Notes: a model not told the origin generated them from the letters alone. Shown: positions 1-12,161, counted from the stretch's first letter. The stretch is DNA of 64,000 bases from Cryphonectria parasitica EP155 (GCF_011745365.1 NW_024468916.1:665630-729629); one strand, 5' to 3'. A program made the numbers and translations.

Positions 1-1496
1 CGCATTACATGGCTCTGTGGAAGCAGCCACAAACAGTCATCTTTGACCTACCAAATATTGTCGATCCTACCACGACACCCCCTCTGACCGGCACTTACAA
101 TGCCACCCTCACCGCCAGCTTCTTCAACGCCTCTCAATCCGTCAGCCCCGCAGACACCATCATCCCCATTTCTGCCCGCCAGTCAGACAACGCCAACTCC
201 TCCTCTTCCTCCTCCCAGCCCAGCGTGTTCACCATTCCCTCCCCGGACGTGAGCGCCTCCAACGTGATCACAAACTTCCCACGCAATGTCGCCCGCGCCA
301 TCTTCTCCGTGTCTGCGACAGGGCAGGCCAACGAGGAATTCTGGTGGTCCAACGTCCTGCAGTCCGACACACAGACATATAACGCCTCGTCCGTGACATT
401 ATTCGGTTATTCACCCTTTAGGGAAGTGCAGGTCCTCATTGACGACCAGTTGGCGGGTGTGCAGTGGCCCTTCCCCGTCATCTTCACCGGTGGTGTCGTC
501 CCGTCCTTGTGGTCACCCTTGGTTGGCATCGATGCCTTCGATCTCAAGGAGGGTGAAATTGACATATCCCCGTGGCTGGGCTTACTCTGCGATGGGCAGC
601 CGCATAATATCTCCATCCGTGTAGTGGGGCTGAATGACGACGGCAGCACAAACGCGATATTGTCACCAAATACTGGCGACGACTGGGAGGTTACGGGCAA
701 GATTTTTGTCTGGCTCGACGCAGACGCCGGCGCCATCACGACAGGCGCACCTCCCACTGTCTCTGGGCAACTTCCCACCATCGCAGTGAGCCAAACACTG
801 GCGACCAATACCACTGGCTACAACGACACACTAAGATACACAACGTCCGTCTCGCGGGACTTCAGTGTCTCGGGATCCATCGTCACATCATCCGGCACGC
901 AGACTTTGTCTTGGACGCAGGCCCTCTCTCATACCGACGACGGGACGCTCTCAAACGTCGGCAGCAACCAGATCGTCACCATTACAACACATGGCACGGA
1001 TACGTCCACCACTCCCAACAACGGCTTCGTCTCTACGTACACTTACCCTCTTCACGCGAACATAACCTCTGAGGTCCTCACCAACGGAACAACACGCGTC
1101 TCTGCCTTGCTCTCCCGCACTAAGAGCGTCAATCGCACCGCAGGGCCCGACGGCGGCGAAGGCTTCGTCTCGCCCAGCGGACTGCAGCTCTTTGCGGAGC
1201 TGCCCACGACAGCGGACCTGGTGGGCCGGATCACGGAGACGTCGTTTACCACGACGCAGAGCGGGACTGCGGTGCTGTTGGTGCCTGTGGATGGGAACAG
1301 CACGGGCTATGGTGGCCAGAGCCAGATGATGCGGTTTGGCGGTGGGACGGCGGCGGGCGTGCTGGGCGACGAGCCGGATACTGAGTTGTATTTTCGAGAT
1401 GTCAGTGTGAATAGTACTGGGGCAGTGCTGAGTGATGTTGAGAGGTTGGCTGGAGGGGATGTTGTGGGGATGAGGCTGCCTGCCACAGGCGAGTGA
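1..1496 (+). CDS. PNGase A-type peptide-N-glycosidase (5'-truncated by window edge)
   Basis: The 3' part of a gene for the peptide-N4-(N-acetyl-beta-glucosaminyl)asparagine amidase A family, which removes N-glycans from glycoproteins in the secretory pathway or outside the cell. The first in-frame Met is at position 9, but the frame is open to the left edge and the first residues (LWKQPQTVIFDLPN) already look like the middle of the family's N-terminal domain, so the true start lies outside the window. Supporting blocks are a NVARAIFSVSATGQANEEFWW-like region, the FREVQVLIDDQLAG segment and a PFPVIFTGG motif. Many N-x-S/T sequons fit a secreted glycoprotein. The visible 495 residues run to a TGA at 1494-1496 without introns. 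The family call is from remembered motifs; catalytic residues were not assigned. Confidence 0.8.
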   Translation, partial: HYMALWKQPQTVIFDLPNIVDPTTTPPLTGTYNATLTASFFNASQSVSPADTIIPISARQSDNANSSSSSSQPSVFTIPSPDVSASNVITNFPRNVARAIFSVSATGQANEEFWWSNVLQSDTQTYNASSVTLFGYSPFREVQVLIDDQLAGVQWPFPVIFTGGVVPSLWSPLVGIDAFDLKEGEIDISPWLGLLCDGQPHNISIRVVGLNDDGSTNAILSPNTGDDWEVTGKIFVWLDADAGAITTGAPPTVSGQLPTIAVSQTLATNTTGYNDTLRYTTSVSRDFSVSGSIVTSSGTQTLSWTQALSHTDDGTLSNVGSNQIVTITTHGTDTSTTPNNGFVSTYTYPLHANITSEVLTNGTTRVSALLSRTKSVNRTAGPDGGEGFVSPSGLQLFAELPTTADLVGRITETSFTTTQSGTAVLLVPVDGNSTGYGGQSQMMRFGGGTAAGVLGDEPDTELYFRDVSVNSTGAVLSDVERLAGGDVVGMRLPATGE

Positions 1497-2188
1497 GTGA
1501 GACAGAAGATAAATAATGTGATAAGTATGGGATCTTTGCATTGTTATGTGGTGCCACAATCTGTGTGGATATGTGGCAAGGATAATATTAGACAACAGAC
1601 ATGATATTCAATGCGTTTTACAACATAGTCAAGTCCATCCTCATTTGGCAGTCCTTCAGTATCTTGAGGGAATCCTGGTTCATCTATCTAGACATAGACA
1701 CACATATGATTATGTTCTCTTTGAAAGTTTGAACTCTATACTGATACTGATTGCTATAAATCTTCACAGCCAGCTGGAGATATAATCCACCAGTCTTACA
1801 ATTCCAAGGCATCATTCTACCCTTCACAATGTTTGAGTGTCTGCCAAGGTACACTGGGCTTATATTCCCATTGTTTGGGCTCTCAGAACATCGCCTGAAC
1901 TCCTTTGGTCATCCCATTCAGCTTTTTGATCTGGTGGGATAGTCGCTTCGGCAACTGACTTCATGACCAAGCCCTTGAACCAGAGGTTGTAACATTATTC
2001 TGCGAACACGTGTTGCCTGTTATTGACGATATTCACAGCACTAATCCACCTTTACCTTTATTTGTTTAATAGAGATCAGCCCAGCCCTTTGAGCCCAGCT
2101 TCAAAGCTCTTTCCCTTCCTCCTCCACATTCGAGGCTCTCTTCTCTTTCCCACTTCCACATTCCCCATACCAAACCCGGTTCAGCAAT
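1497..2188. other. intergenic, 692 bp
   Basis: Spacer between the amidase 3' end and the tail-anchored protein gene. It is AT-richer than the flanking exons. From about 2080 it becomes pyrimidine-rich (CCTTCCTCCTCC-like), typical of a fungal promoter and leader in front of the ATG at 2189. I see no gene or repeat. Confidence 0.5.
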
Positions 2189-2859
2189 ATGGAGGAGATT
2201 CAAGATCAGGGCGAGGTAAGAAAGACTGCCTCCTCCCATTTTCACCTCCAGAAGCAGACGGACAATTTCTGACGTGTTTTGTTTGTCCGAGGCAGGCTCA
2301 GCCACGCCGTATTGTTCCCGATGAGGAGATCCGTGATATCATCATGAAAGACATCTACACCTTGGACGGAGTAAGCAATCCCATATTTTTGTAGACTTTG
2401 TATGTGTCCTTGTGCTAATCGCAGACGGTAATTACAACAAAAACACAGGAGACCTTCACGGCATACATGAATCGGACGATTTTCCAGCACGAGATCCTGA
2501 GGGTCTACCTGGGCAGTCTCCGCGACACGATCCAGGACTATCACATGTCCCAGATCCCCTCCATGTACTCGACGCCCGACGGAACCATGAATGTCGTCGA
2601 CCGAGGCATCCAGGCCATCGCCGCCACGGTGCAGACGATGGAGACGGAGCTCTTCGACATGCGCGACAGCTTCAAGCGCGTCGCTATGGACCCCGCCAGC
2701 CAGCGCACCGTCTCCAAGGCCGGCAGCGAGCTCACTGTCGAGGCTCTGCGGGCTGAGCTGGACAAGCCCCGGTTCATTACCCTGCACGGCATTCTCCTGG
2801 CCCTGGTCGCCTGCTACATCGTCTGGCGCTGTGAGGCCCTTCTGGCCAAAGTGATGTAG
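2189..2859 (+). CDS. small tail-anchored hypothetical protein, three exons
   Basis: Model: join(2189..2215, 2296..2370, 2425..2859), 178 aa. Both introns are phase 0 with GTAAG donors and CAG acceptors. The start is the ATG of MEEIQDQGE, after a pyrimidine-rich leader. The N-terminal two thirds are hydrophilic and probably helical. The C-terminus holds one hydrophobic segment (about residues 150-170, FITLHGILLALVACYIVW) followed by a short basic tail, which is the layout of a tail-anchored membrane protein of the ER or mitochondrial outer membrane. I do not recognise the family. A SNARE-like or organelle-tether role is possible but there is no heptad pattern clear enough to claim it. The last intron could end at the second CAG, at 2446-2448; that shifts the start of exon 3 but keeps the frame. 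Confidence 0.65.
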
Positions 2860-4758
2860 ATTTCCCTGGAAGCCTAATTGGCTTTGGAAAGCTGGGAGAT
2901 GTCTCATCAGATCACTTCTCAAGGGCCTGGGCTTGTTTGGGTTGGGGGTTTGGCGGAAATGTGATGCCCATTGACGGAGGATTACCAAGGAATGACTGTA
3001 CGAGATACTGCACCTAGGTAATGAGAACTCTAGTCAAAGAATCGATCAACCAATAATACCTCATGATGCTATTCCTTGGCTGCTTTCTATTTGATCCTCC
3101 ATTCGTTGTCCTGGTGTAGTGTAGGGTATGGTAGGGTAGGGAAACAGCAAACTGCCTCGATAACACAGACCGACCTTGCATAATGTTTGCACAACTTGCA
3201 GGACTAGTGGGATGCTTACTGGCGAGAAACGAAGACATGATACGAAAGATGTCTAGCGGTTATCAGGCTTGGCTTCCAGGAATTCTAGGATCACGATCCT
3301 ACACTTGCTTGCTGAATTCATGATCTCTTCCCTCTTCTTGTCTCCCTGTCCTCCCTCCTCCTACCAAACCTCTGGCAGCCGTTTGGAAAGGAAGATCAGT
3401 GGCAATAACTACTGTGCAGGCCTGCTGGTTCTCGGTAGTCTATCACAACTACCAAAAAAAAAAAAAAAAAAGCATAGCTGACGTCGATGACAGATGTTCG
3501 CCAGCTGCTCTCAGCTGCCATGCTCTCTCTTTATGTGGAACAGCACCAAAGTCCAATCGCATGGCTGCTTCACATGTGCAGCGCGTCATCATACATGCAA
3601 GGTTTAGATTGCAGAAAAACCAATAGTTCATGCATGCATGCATGCAGGCTGAGATGAAGAAACGTACAAGATGAGGAGTGACGAGGGGGGGGGGGGCACT
3701 TTGGGGTGGTGTTTCCCCAAAGGAAAAAACCAGGTCCACAAATGGAATGGAGTTGGTACTATGAAAATGTCACCACGATGCTGCTCAGTGAGGTGCTTCA
3801 TGGGATTAAGCACGCAGTATACTCGTAGCACGACCATCTTGGCGCAACACTGGCAAGCAATTGGTGGGCTATTGACCAGGACAACGGATTGATGGCATTG
3901 TTATTCATTTCAATAAGTAAGAAAAAAAGGGGGAAATGGATGAGACGGCATCTAGATGCTGCACTAAGCCTTGTATCCACCAGCTGACACGGTGGGACCA
4001 AGATTCCCACTCTGTGGCGCTACACACTTGGATTCGTTTTGTAATTTGTACTTGTGGTTATCAGTGAAGGCTCTGGTCTTCCATTGGGTAGCTACGTGCT
4101 ATGGAAGTATTTTGTACACAGCTATTAAGGAAGAAAAGAAAAGAAAAGAATACAAAGTAGGCGCAACAACAATGCTGCTCAGAATGTCTTGCTTCTGCCT
4201 ACGGAAGAACTACTTTTGATGTATACGTCAAACAGGCCATCTATGTATGTGGTGACCACTAGTTCAGCCACGCCGTTGCAGCATTATCGTTCCCGTAATG
4301 AATCACAAATAGTACTACTGTACGACGTATCATCACAGTGAGTAGCCATATCTTACTCGCCATGAACCCAAGTGGGCGCATTGGGCGCCTGGTCCGTCCG
4401 GCGGTCACCGGCATCTGACCAGAACACTCAGATATCTTTTATTGCACGTACCACCTCCAACATGAAAAGTATCCACTTGCTGAGTGACTGGCTGTAGGAA
4501 GGTGAGGCGTAATAAGTAGCGGGGTAGCATTAGTGTGCCTCCATCCGTCCACACATGCATGGGGACCAAAAAGCTTATCACTTTGTCTCCATCACACCCT
4601 GTTCCTTGTACAGCTGGGCCAAGGGAGGAGGGAGACGAAAGCCAGTCACTCTGCAACACTGAGCACAGGCATGGATACTACATGGTAATTTACTTTTTCC
4701 ATCTTTGCATCCCTTCTCCTCCTCCTTCCCTTTCATCATCCATGGATTGCTGTCGTGA

Positions 4759-4783
4759 GTGTGTGTGTGTGTGTGTGTGTGTG
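4759..4783. repeat. (GT)n microsatellite
   Basis: About 12 uninterrupted GT units in the intergenic region upstream of the sedolisin gene. Confidence 0.95.
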
Positions 4784-5157
4784 GAAACATGGAAGCTGGG
4801 CGGGTGACCTGCCAGATTTGTGACAAGCCCCGTTGCCCCAATACCATATTGTCGGCGTTGTCGGCTCGCAATCTTGCACCGTTGACTGCGCGCGGCCCTC
4901 TTCCCGTCTTGTCTCCTGCCGCAATCCTACAGGACCAAGATCGACGGTGCAGCAGGGGTACGGGCTCGACCTTCCGGGATGATGAGCTATAATCCTTTTG
5001 GTCTGCCCTGTATTCGCAACTACGCATGGACACGAGGATAGTTAGAGTTCCTAATGCGCGTGTGCTGCTCCTCTCTGGTCGCTAATTCAGGATGGTGGTG
5101 GGGTTGTCCGTATGAAATGACGCAACAGAGTAAGAAGAAAGACGGAAAAGAGAGGGG

Positions 5158-5160
<3 letters not shown>

Positions 5161-5184
<24 letters not shown>
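5161..5184. repeat. (AG)n microsatellite
   Basis: About 12 AG units inside a purine-rich stretch, roughly 70 bp upstream of the sedolisin TATA box. Confidence 0.95.
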
Positions 5185-5190
<6 letters not shown>

Positions 5191-5253
5191 GAGGATAGAT
5201 GGAGATATGTGCAGGGAGGTATACAGTATCCACTTCACTTTTGAGGATGAAGA

Positions 5254-5260
5254 TATAAAA
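5254..5260 (+). promoter_or_regulatory. TATA box of the sedolisin gene
   Basis: TATAAAA followed by a G, 120 nt upstream of the start codon. Between it and the ATG lies a CT-rich tract (CTTTCTTCCTTTTACCC-like), where fungal transcription usually starts. A perfect TATA box is typical of strongly regulated fungal genes such as secreted peptidases. Confidence 0.6.
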
Positions 5261-5379
5261 GGCCACCTGGGTGCCTGTCTATGAACTCCCCATAACCACA
5301 CTCGTTCTTTCTTCCTTTTACCCTTCCTTGCCCTTGTTACCGCATTGTCCTCCTCATACTTTGTTTCTCGTCAAAAGTC

Positions 5380-7338
5380 ATGAAGGGCACCGGACTCCTC
5401 CTGGCGTTCAGCCTCCTGGCGGGCTCTGCTCTTGCGAAGCCGGTCAAGCAGCGGTCTGGCTTCGCAGTCAAGGACACTCACTACGTCCCGCGAAAATGGA
5501 CGCAAGTGGGCTACCCAGAGGCCGACCACACCATCTCTCTTCGTATTGGCCTCAAGCAGGGTAGCTTTTCCGAGCTCGAGCGTCACCTGTGTAAGTCATG
5601 AGCTGCTCAGCCAGTTATTATGAGTACTGCCCAAGGAATCACCCCAACAACTAACAATTCGACAGATGAGGTTTCGGACCCTGACCACTCGCGCTGGGGC
5701 AAGCACCTCAAGTCCCACGAGGTGGCATCCCTCCTGGAGCCGGCAGACGAGACGTTTGATCTTGTGCACGAGTGGCTGGCCGACAATGGCATCGCCACGG
5801 ATGGCCTCCGATACAGCCCAGCCAAAGACTGGATCACGGTGGCCGTCCCCGTCGAGCAGGTTGAGCAGATGCTCGACACCAAGTATGCCGTGTACCGACA
5901 CGAAGACGGCACCGAGCTGGTGCGCACGCCCAAGTGGTCGCTCCCTGCCCACCTGCACGACCACATCGACACCATCCAGCCCACCAACTCGTGGTTCCGC
6001 GCCAAGCCCAAGGCTGTGGGTGTCAAGGTCACCAGCAAGCCTTTCCTGGAGCAGCCCGCCATGGAGTACTACACCGACGCCAACGTGTCGGATGTGTGTG
6101 TGTCGGACGCCGTCACGCCCACCTGTATCCGCACCCTGTACGGAACCATCGACTACCAGGTCCAGGCCGCCGACAAGAACAGCATGGGTCTCTGCGATTT
6201 CCTGAACGAGACCAACAACCGCAACGACACGTATAACTTCCTCAAGACGTACAGGCCCGAGGCAGCCGATGAGGCATGGACGTTCACGTTCGACTCCATC
6301 GCCAACGGAACCACCACCCAGATCTACACCGAGGAGGCCTTCGAGGACGAGACAGGCATCGAGGGCAACCTGGACGTGCAGAACTTGATCAGCGTGGGCT
6401 GGCCAACGCCCCTCATCGCTTACACAACCGGAGGAAGCCCGCCTTTCGACCCCGATGACGAGACCACCACCGACAGCAACGAGCCCTACCTCGTCTGGCT
6501 GGAGAGCGTCCTGGCCGAGTCCGACGACGACATCGCCAAGGTCATCAGCACCTCGTACGACGACGACGAGCAGACGGTTCCCCTGTCCTACGCCACCCGT
6601 GTCTGCAACGACATGGCCCAGCTGGGCGCCCGCGGCGTCAGCCTGTTCTACGCCTCTGGCGACGGCGGCGTCGGCCCCAGCGGTGCCTGCTACAGCAACG
6701 ACGGCAAGAACACGAGCATCTTCCTGCCCGAGTTCCCCTCCACGTGCCCTTACATCACCTCCGTCGGCGCCACCGGCAACTTCACCCCCGAGATCGTCGC
6801 CTACGTGCCCGACGAGGACTATGCCAGCGGCGGCGGCTTCTCCAACTACTTTGCCCGCCCGTCGTACCAGGACGCCGTTGTCGAGCAGTACATTGCGTCC
6901 CTCGACGGTCAATACGCCCAGTACTACAACCAGTCTGGCCGTGCCTACCCGGACATCGCCGCCCAGGGCCTGTTCGACATCATCGTCTGGGACGGCTATA
7001 CCTTCCCCGTCGGCGGCACCTCTGCTGCGACCCCGACCGCTGCTGCCATCTTTGCCCTTGTCAACGACGCCCTGCTTGCGGCTGGCAAGAGCACCATCGG
7101 CTTCCTGAACCCGTGGCTGTACAAGACGGGTTACAAGGCCTTTACTGATGTCACGATCGGAAGTGCTGTTGGTTGCGAGGGTCTTGGGGATGGCCTTGGT
7201 TTCCCTGCGGAGGTGGGCTGGGATGCAGTCTCCGGGTGGGGAACACCGCAGTTCAAGAGCATCCTGGCGAGCCTCGGGGTGGGCAATGGCTCCTTCACTG
7301 GTAAGGTGGAGGGCTGGAGTCTGGCTCGCACCGAGTAA
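5380..7338 (+). CDS. secreted sedolisin (S53) peptidase, tripeptidyl-peptidase type
   Basis: Model: join(5380..5590, 5666..7338), 627 aa, with one intron (GTAAGT donor, GACAG acceptor, phase 1). Residues 1-19 are a signal peptide (MKGTGLLLAFSLLAGSALA). A Pro-kumamolisin activation domain covers about residues 25-190 (HLYEVSDPDHSRWGKHL across the splice). The catalytic domain has the S53 residues: Glu303 and Asp307 in IEGNLDVQ, oxyanion Asp403 in YASGDGGVG, and Ser523 in GGTSAATP. The spacing matches human TPP1 and fungal sedolisins. The enzyme should be a secreted acid peptidase that matures by removing its own prodomain and trims peptides for nitrogen nutrition; endo- versus tripeptidyl-peptidase activity cannot be decided from sequence alone. 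Several N-x-T sequons fit secretion. No key residue is missing. Confidence 0.93.
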
Positions 7339-8707
7339 CTGTCAATACTGTAGTTCAAGGGACGTAAATAAAGTTGTTCTTGAGCATTGAATAGTGCATA
7401 GCTGTAAATAGTATATTATAGTTCAAGACATGACCGTTTCTGCCCAGACTAACTGACTGGTGATGCTTTCTTTGAAGTATATTTATTGTATGCTTGTGTC
7501 AAGATGCCTGTGTCAAGAGCCTCTCAGACCCAGTCAAGAAGCTTTTCAAACTGGTCAAGACACACTTCTTGAGGTCGTATTCTGCCCAGCTAGCACTGAG
7601 GTACTGGACTGGTCTGATATGCACTTCTTCTCACAGACATATATCAAGCAGGACGAACAACTAGTGAAGTGGAGTAAAATTAGTATCAAAGCTGAGCAAG
7701 GACTCGTCTAAGATAACTCAATAATACAGTTATATTCAATCTGAAACACTGCAAAACAATGCCAGCTGGGCTCTCTTTACAACAATCAGTCAACAGCAAT
7801 GAATGTTGGTATCAGCCTATGATCTGGGTTATCGCAGATGCCTAATGGATCAACTTCATAGCCATACAGATCACAGGTATTCAAGGCTGAGACAGCCAAT
7901 TATGGAGCTTCGATGGGAGTTCAAGGATGGCCGTTTACTGGAACACATGTCTTGGGCTTGGAAGAGGCGGAACTAAGACTCCTGACTTGGCATCTCAATG
8001 ACTTCATTGGGACGAAATACTGGGCAAGTGTTACCTGATTCATCTGCAATGCACTCTTTGTCTTGGGGCATTATACAATCATCTCCAGTCCGTTCCAGAC
8101 CACATGACTTGCAACATGTCGCTGTATAATCACCTTTATAGGGACAATATCATATGTAGGCATGAAGTATGGCAATGATTTGTTAGACATAAACAATAGT
8201 CCATATAGTTGAGACTGCAACAACATCAGAGCCTCATCAGTCAGCATTGAGGACTTCAAGCACTATGATGAAAGATGATTTACGATAGAACACTGAAACC
8301 CTAGAAACAATCATTGCCTGGTGATTGAAAGCACACGTACAGCTGATAGTGAAGGTGAGGGCCAGGTGAGAAGTTCAATCATCAATATTATGCCTAATTC
8401 TCTCCTATCAAGCATCTGTCATGTTTACTTGCTGTTCCTCAGCCAACTTGTTGGTGCCCCTCTTTACCCCCCCACACCCATTCAGTACGCGTTTTGACTG
8501 CATCCAGACTTTCTTTTTCTTTTTTGACTACTGTGCTGCACCTTTTGACAATCTGTGGCTGCACCCAACTATCGACCCACCCCAAACAGACGTCCCGTGT
8601 CTGTCCTACACCATCTTCATACCATCTCAGCACTGCTTTCTGAGCAACACAGCAACCTCGATACAGCTGAGTAAACAAGTCCCAACACACACACACACAC
8701 ACACACA
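7339..8707. other. intergenic, 1.37 kb
   Basis: Relatively AT-rich spacer between the sedolisin stop and the SANT/Myb-like gene. It has no coding signal beyond a short unconvincing ORF (7460-7711). A CA microsatellite (8685-8707) closes it, directly touching the next start codon. Confidence 0.5.
8685..8707. repeat. (CA)n microsatellite abutting a start codon
   Basis: About 11 CA units ending at the base before the ATG of the SANT/Myb-like gene, so the repeat lies in its 5' leader and sets the start-codon context (ACACACAATGG). Confidence 0.9.
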
Positions 8708-9963
8708 ATGGCTCCAGGTAAAGTAATGGATGCTGAGTATGTTGGTCCCATCAGCCACACATTTGTCCAGTCAGCTAACATCCTGCAGGGACCTTGCTGC
8801 CCTCGCCTTCAAAGCAATCACAGCTGCCGCCTACTATCACCTAGACGATACCACCATGTAAACCAAGACTCGCTTTCGCACTACAATGTTGTCTATTACT
8901 ATTTGATACTAACAAAATGCATTGTAGGGCCAAGAGCAATTACTACCGAGAGATAGTGACTAAAGCTGTCAACGACACATTCCACCTTCGCGACGAAGCC
9001 CAAGACATCAACATTGCGCACTTAGAGATCGCCTGTGATGCAGCTGTTGAGTTCGCCCACAGATTCAATGAGCACAATCCAGAGTAAGTCAGCCAAAGGA
9101 AAACAATAAGCTTGGTTAGCACTGTAATAAGGCAGATGACTGATGTCAGGGTACCTGAGCAGCAAGAAATTCAACCCACGATGGCTGTACCACTGTGTAC
9201 AGAGCATTCTCAGCATCTACTTCAAGCCTGAGCTCATGCTTGACGGCAAAATTGAACGACTGACTGCTGCTGCTGCTGCTGCTGCTACTCATGCAGCCCA
9301 ACAAGACAGCCAGGAGGAGGAAGAGTGCGCTGACACGGCAGAGCCCAGTGCTCCCCAGCATGCCCATGTTGTGGACCTGTCGGCCTCGCCAGATGATACA
9401 GCTCCTCAGAAGGATGCTGCTGCAGCAGTCTTTCGACGACCTGCTGTTCCTGCCCCCCCTGTCAGAGAGGGCAGCCTGGCATGGACTGAGGACGACATCA
9501 AGCAGATGGTCCAGCTGAAGGCCTCGGGCCTTACACACAAGGAGGTTGCAGTACGTGACCCAATCCGCCTTCCCCCCCCCCCCCCCCCAACCCAACCCAA
9601 AGCCCCCCTCCTCCTTTTAATCACCAAGATCTGCTCCTTTGAATCAGGGTCCTTGAAGAAGGGAAGCAAGAAAAAGTACTGACTTTTTACAAAAATAAAC
9701 AGCACCGCATGGGACGAGGTGTAAGCTCCGTCGAGAACAAATTCGGTCGTGTGATGAAAGACGGCGACTGGGCTGCCTTCATCGCCGAGTGTGGCCTGCG
9801 AAACCCCACCGGCATCAAGCGCAAGACACACGACAAGACATACAAAGAGGACAGTGACGGTGACCTGGAGGACGATGAGGATGCAAGGCCTCCCCCTTTC
9901 AAAAAAGCGCGTTCGGCTCCCAAGATACCGCACAAGTCTCGCCAGCAGTGCAGGGCTCAGTAG
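8708..9963 (+). CDS. SANT/Myb-like domain protein, five exons
   Basis: Model: join(8708..8736, 8789..8857, 8928..9083, 9163..9550, 9703..9963), 300 aa; all phases agree. Intron 2 has a perfect TACTAAC branch point. Intron 3 must use the CAG at 9160-9162, because earlier acceptors give a stop or the wrong frame. The N-terminal 110 residues (AKSNYYREIVTKAVND onward) are a conserved-looking helical region of unknown function. A GCT-repeat encodes a poly-Ala run after ERLT. Near residues 190-240 lies a short SANT/Myb-like unit, WTEDDIKQMVQLKASGLTHK, continued over the splice by EVAHRMGRGVSSVENKF. The C-terminus is basic and acidic by turns (KRKTHDKTYKEDSDGD), suggesting a nuclear protein. Chromatin or DNA binding is an inference. 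Intron 4 carries a C17 tract. Confidence 0.75.
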
Positions 9964-10631
9964 TGATGGTTTTGTACATACAACCAAGACTGGAATTTTG
10001 TTGGGGAGGGGTCGAGGGGGCCTTGATGTGATGATTGGACTTGGGGGACTGGGCTCAGGTGCTGCGCTGCCTGGTTGCCTGCGTAACTTGCAGGAGGTTG
10101 ATTCTTGCTGTAACTTGAAGAGGCTGGAACATTGCCGTCATCAGTGGCTACTGAGGCTGTCACTGTGGCTTAGGTCTTTGCGTTGTCAACACTGCTAGGA
10201 ACTAGCCAGGAGGAAGTGGCCATCACTGCCCAATGAAGTAATTACAAAACAATGAGATTAATCACACCAAATCACGACTGAATTACCTCTTTACATACTC
10301 TGGCAAGCCAGGAACCCTTCTTGACTAAACCGTCTGTCATCTCTGTCGGATCGTCTATTGTCTATTGTCTATGAGTATGACCTACGAGGTCCAACTCTAG
10401 AGTCTATCTTGTCCTAGCTGTAGTCTATCCTGTCTTTCCTTTTTTGTCTATCGTCGTCATGAGAGCGTCTTGAATACCAGCCCTGCTGCTGTACATCCGA
10501 CAATGTTTTCGTAACGTTACCCCGGTTTGTCTATCATCCGTGTAGTCTATTCCCAGAAGATTTTACAGTCCTGTCTCTCAGAGACATACACATACACACA
10601 CATACACGCACACAAGATTCGAGCAATCCAT
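9964..10631. other. intergenic between convergent genes, 668 bp
   Basis: 3' spacer shared by the convergent SANT/Myb-like and desaturase genes. It has repeated short TTGTCTATC/GTCTATG-like words (about 10350-10560) and a CA-rich stretch near 10590. No gene is visible. Confidence 0.5.
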
Positions 10632-12161
10632 TTACTCGCTCTTGGCGTTGTTGGCCCAGCGCATGGCACCTGGGACGTCAGGGTCCTTCTCGACGTACCG
10701 GCACGTCGTGAAGACAGACCACAGCTGGCCCAGGAACGAGCGGTCGTCACGATGGTACAGCTTGCCCAGCTTGGGGCGGATGGCCTCGGTGGCCTCCTTG
10801 GCCTTGTAGAAGGGGATGCGGCTGTGTTGTGTCTCGTCAGCTTGCGTCCTCTTATCCAATTCTTCAAAAATAGCAAAGACTTACGGGAAGAGATGGTGCA
10901 CAACGTGATCGTCAATGATGTTGTGGAACAGAACGCGTCCGACCCAGCCAAAGTCACGGTCGACAGTGGCGAGGGCGCCCTTGACGTAGGTCCAGGCCTC
11001 GGGCTCGTAGTGGTGCACCTCAGGATGGTTGTGGTGGAGGTAGGTGATGGCGACTATTGAATAGCGAAGGGTTAGTTTCATCAATCTCTCTCGGTCTCTC
11101 TCTCTCTCTCTCTCTCCTTCTACATAGAGAGTGTGTGGAGCATTCACTTACCCAGCCAGTGGTGAACCCACATGTAGGGAACAATGTAGAGCAGGAAGAC
11201 AGTCTGCCAGCCGACGTAGGTAGACCCGACGTAGAGAGCGGAAGCGGTGAGAGCCAGACCCAGGTCGGAGAGGGCGATGAAGAGGGCCTCGTTGGGGCGG
11301 AAGACGGCCGAGGTGGGCTCGAAGTGGCTCACGCGGAACCAGCTCTTGTTGTCGCGCTGGAGGCTACCCTTGCCGGCGGAGGCGTTGATCAGGAGGTAGG
11401 TTTGCCAGCCGACCAGCTGGTGGAAGAAGAGCTTGGTGGCCTGGACGATGGGGGTGTCCTCGAACATCTCGGGGTCCATGTAGAAGTTGGCCAGGCGCTT
11501 CTTGCCGCGGTCCTCGACGGTCCTGGGGACAAAGGCCATGTCCTTCTCCATGTGGCCGGTGTAGTTGTGGTGGCGGTGGTGGCTGAACTTCCAGCTAAAG
11601 TAGGGCACAAGGAGCGACGAGTGGAGGATCCAGCCCATCACGTCGTTGAACTTCCTGTGCGTAGAGAAGGCGCCGTGGCCGCACTCGTGGCCCAGAATCC
11701 AGATGCCCACGCAGATGAGGCCCTGTACGTAGCCATACACGATCCAGGCTGCAGTGCGCAGCAGGGAGTCCTGGATCTGAGGGATGTAGGTCAGGGCCGC
11801 CCATCCCAGGCCAAAAGCCAAGACGTAGTCGCGGACGACATAGCTCATGGAGGTGACCACAGACGGCTGGAAGCAGTGTGCTGGAATCCAGGACTTGATG
11901 GTCTTCACATCGGGAAAGTCCTGGTCCTTTGCCTCAAGCTGAATAGTAGGAGCAGGATCGGCCTTTACGAGGGTGTGAGAAACATGGTCAGCAGTCTATC
12001 CCTATGTGTATGCATGTCTGAAGGTCTGGGGGTTTTTTTTTCTCTTTCTCTTTCTTCTTTTCTTTTCTCTTCTCCTCTCTTTGTCGTCATCACGGGTTTA
12101 AATTTACCTGCTGCTTGGCCACCCTGCTCCTGGTCTGTATCGTCGACGTGACGGTGGCCAT
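10632..12161 (-). CDS. membrane fatty-acid desaturase (delta-12/omega-3 type)
   Basis: Model: complement(join(10632..10821, 10885..11053, 11152..11962, 12108..12161)), 407 aa. It has the three histidine boxes of acyl-lipid desaturases: HECGH (about 110-114), HRHHN (about 147-151) and HVVHH (about 338-342), with hydrophobic spans between and around them. These bind the di-iron centre that inserts a double bond into oleoyl or linoleoyl chains in the ER. No cytochrome b5 domain is fused, as expected for the FAD2-like class. The motif SWIPAHCF near residue 42 is typical of fungal delta-12 enzymes; delta-12 and delta-15 cannot be separated by eye. The exon 2 acceptor is uncertain: AAG at 11963-11965, favoured by a CTGAC branch point before it, or an upstream TAG that adds 13 residues in frame. 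Promoter: 2.6 kb gap shared with the divergent gene at 14804. Confidence 0.9.

Larger units (their letters stand above)
2860..5379. other. intergenic, 2.5 kb, with simple repeats
   Basis: No supported gene. It holds a poly-A run (about 3454-3471), a G12 tract (3685-3696), a self-complementary CATG run (about 3629-3645), an AAGAA pentamer run (about 4132-4151), a GT microsatellite (4759-4783) and an AG microsatellite (5161-5184). The final 130 bp are the sedolisin promoter, with a TATA box at 5254-5260 and a CT-rich leader. Confidence 0.6.

Noticed and set aside
9136..9150. Earlier acceptors (9135, 9149) for intron 3 of the SANT/Myb-like gene, implying a pseudogene
   Set aside because: One gives an immediate TGA and the other the wrong frame, but the CAG at 9160-9162 restores the frame, so no disruption is needed.
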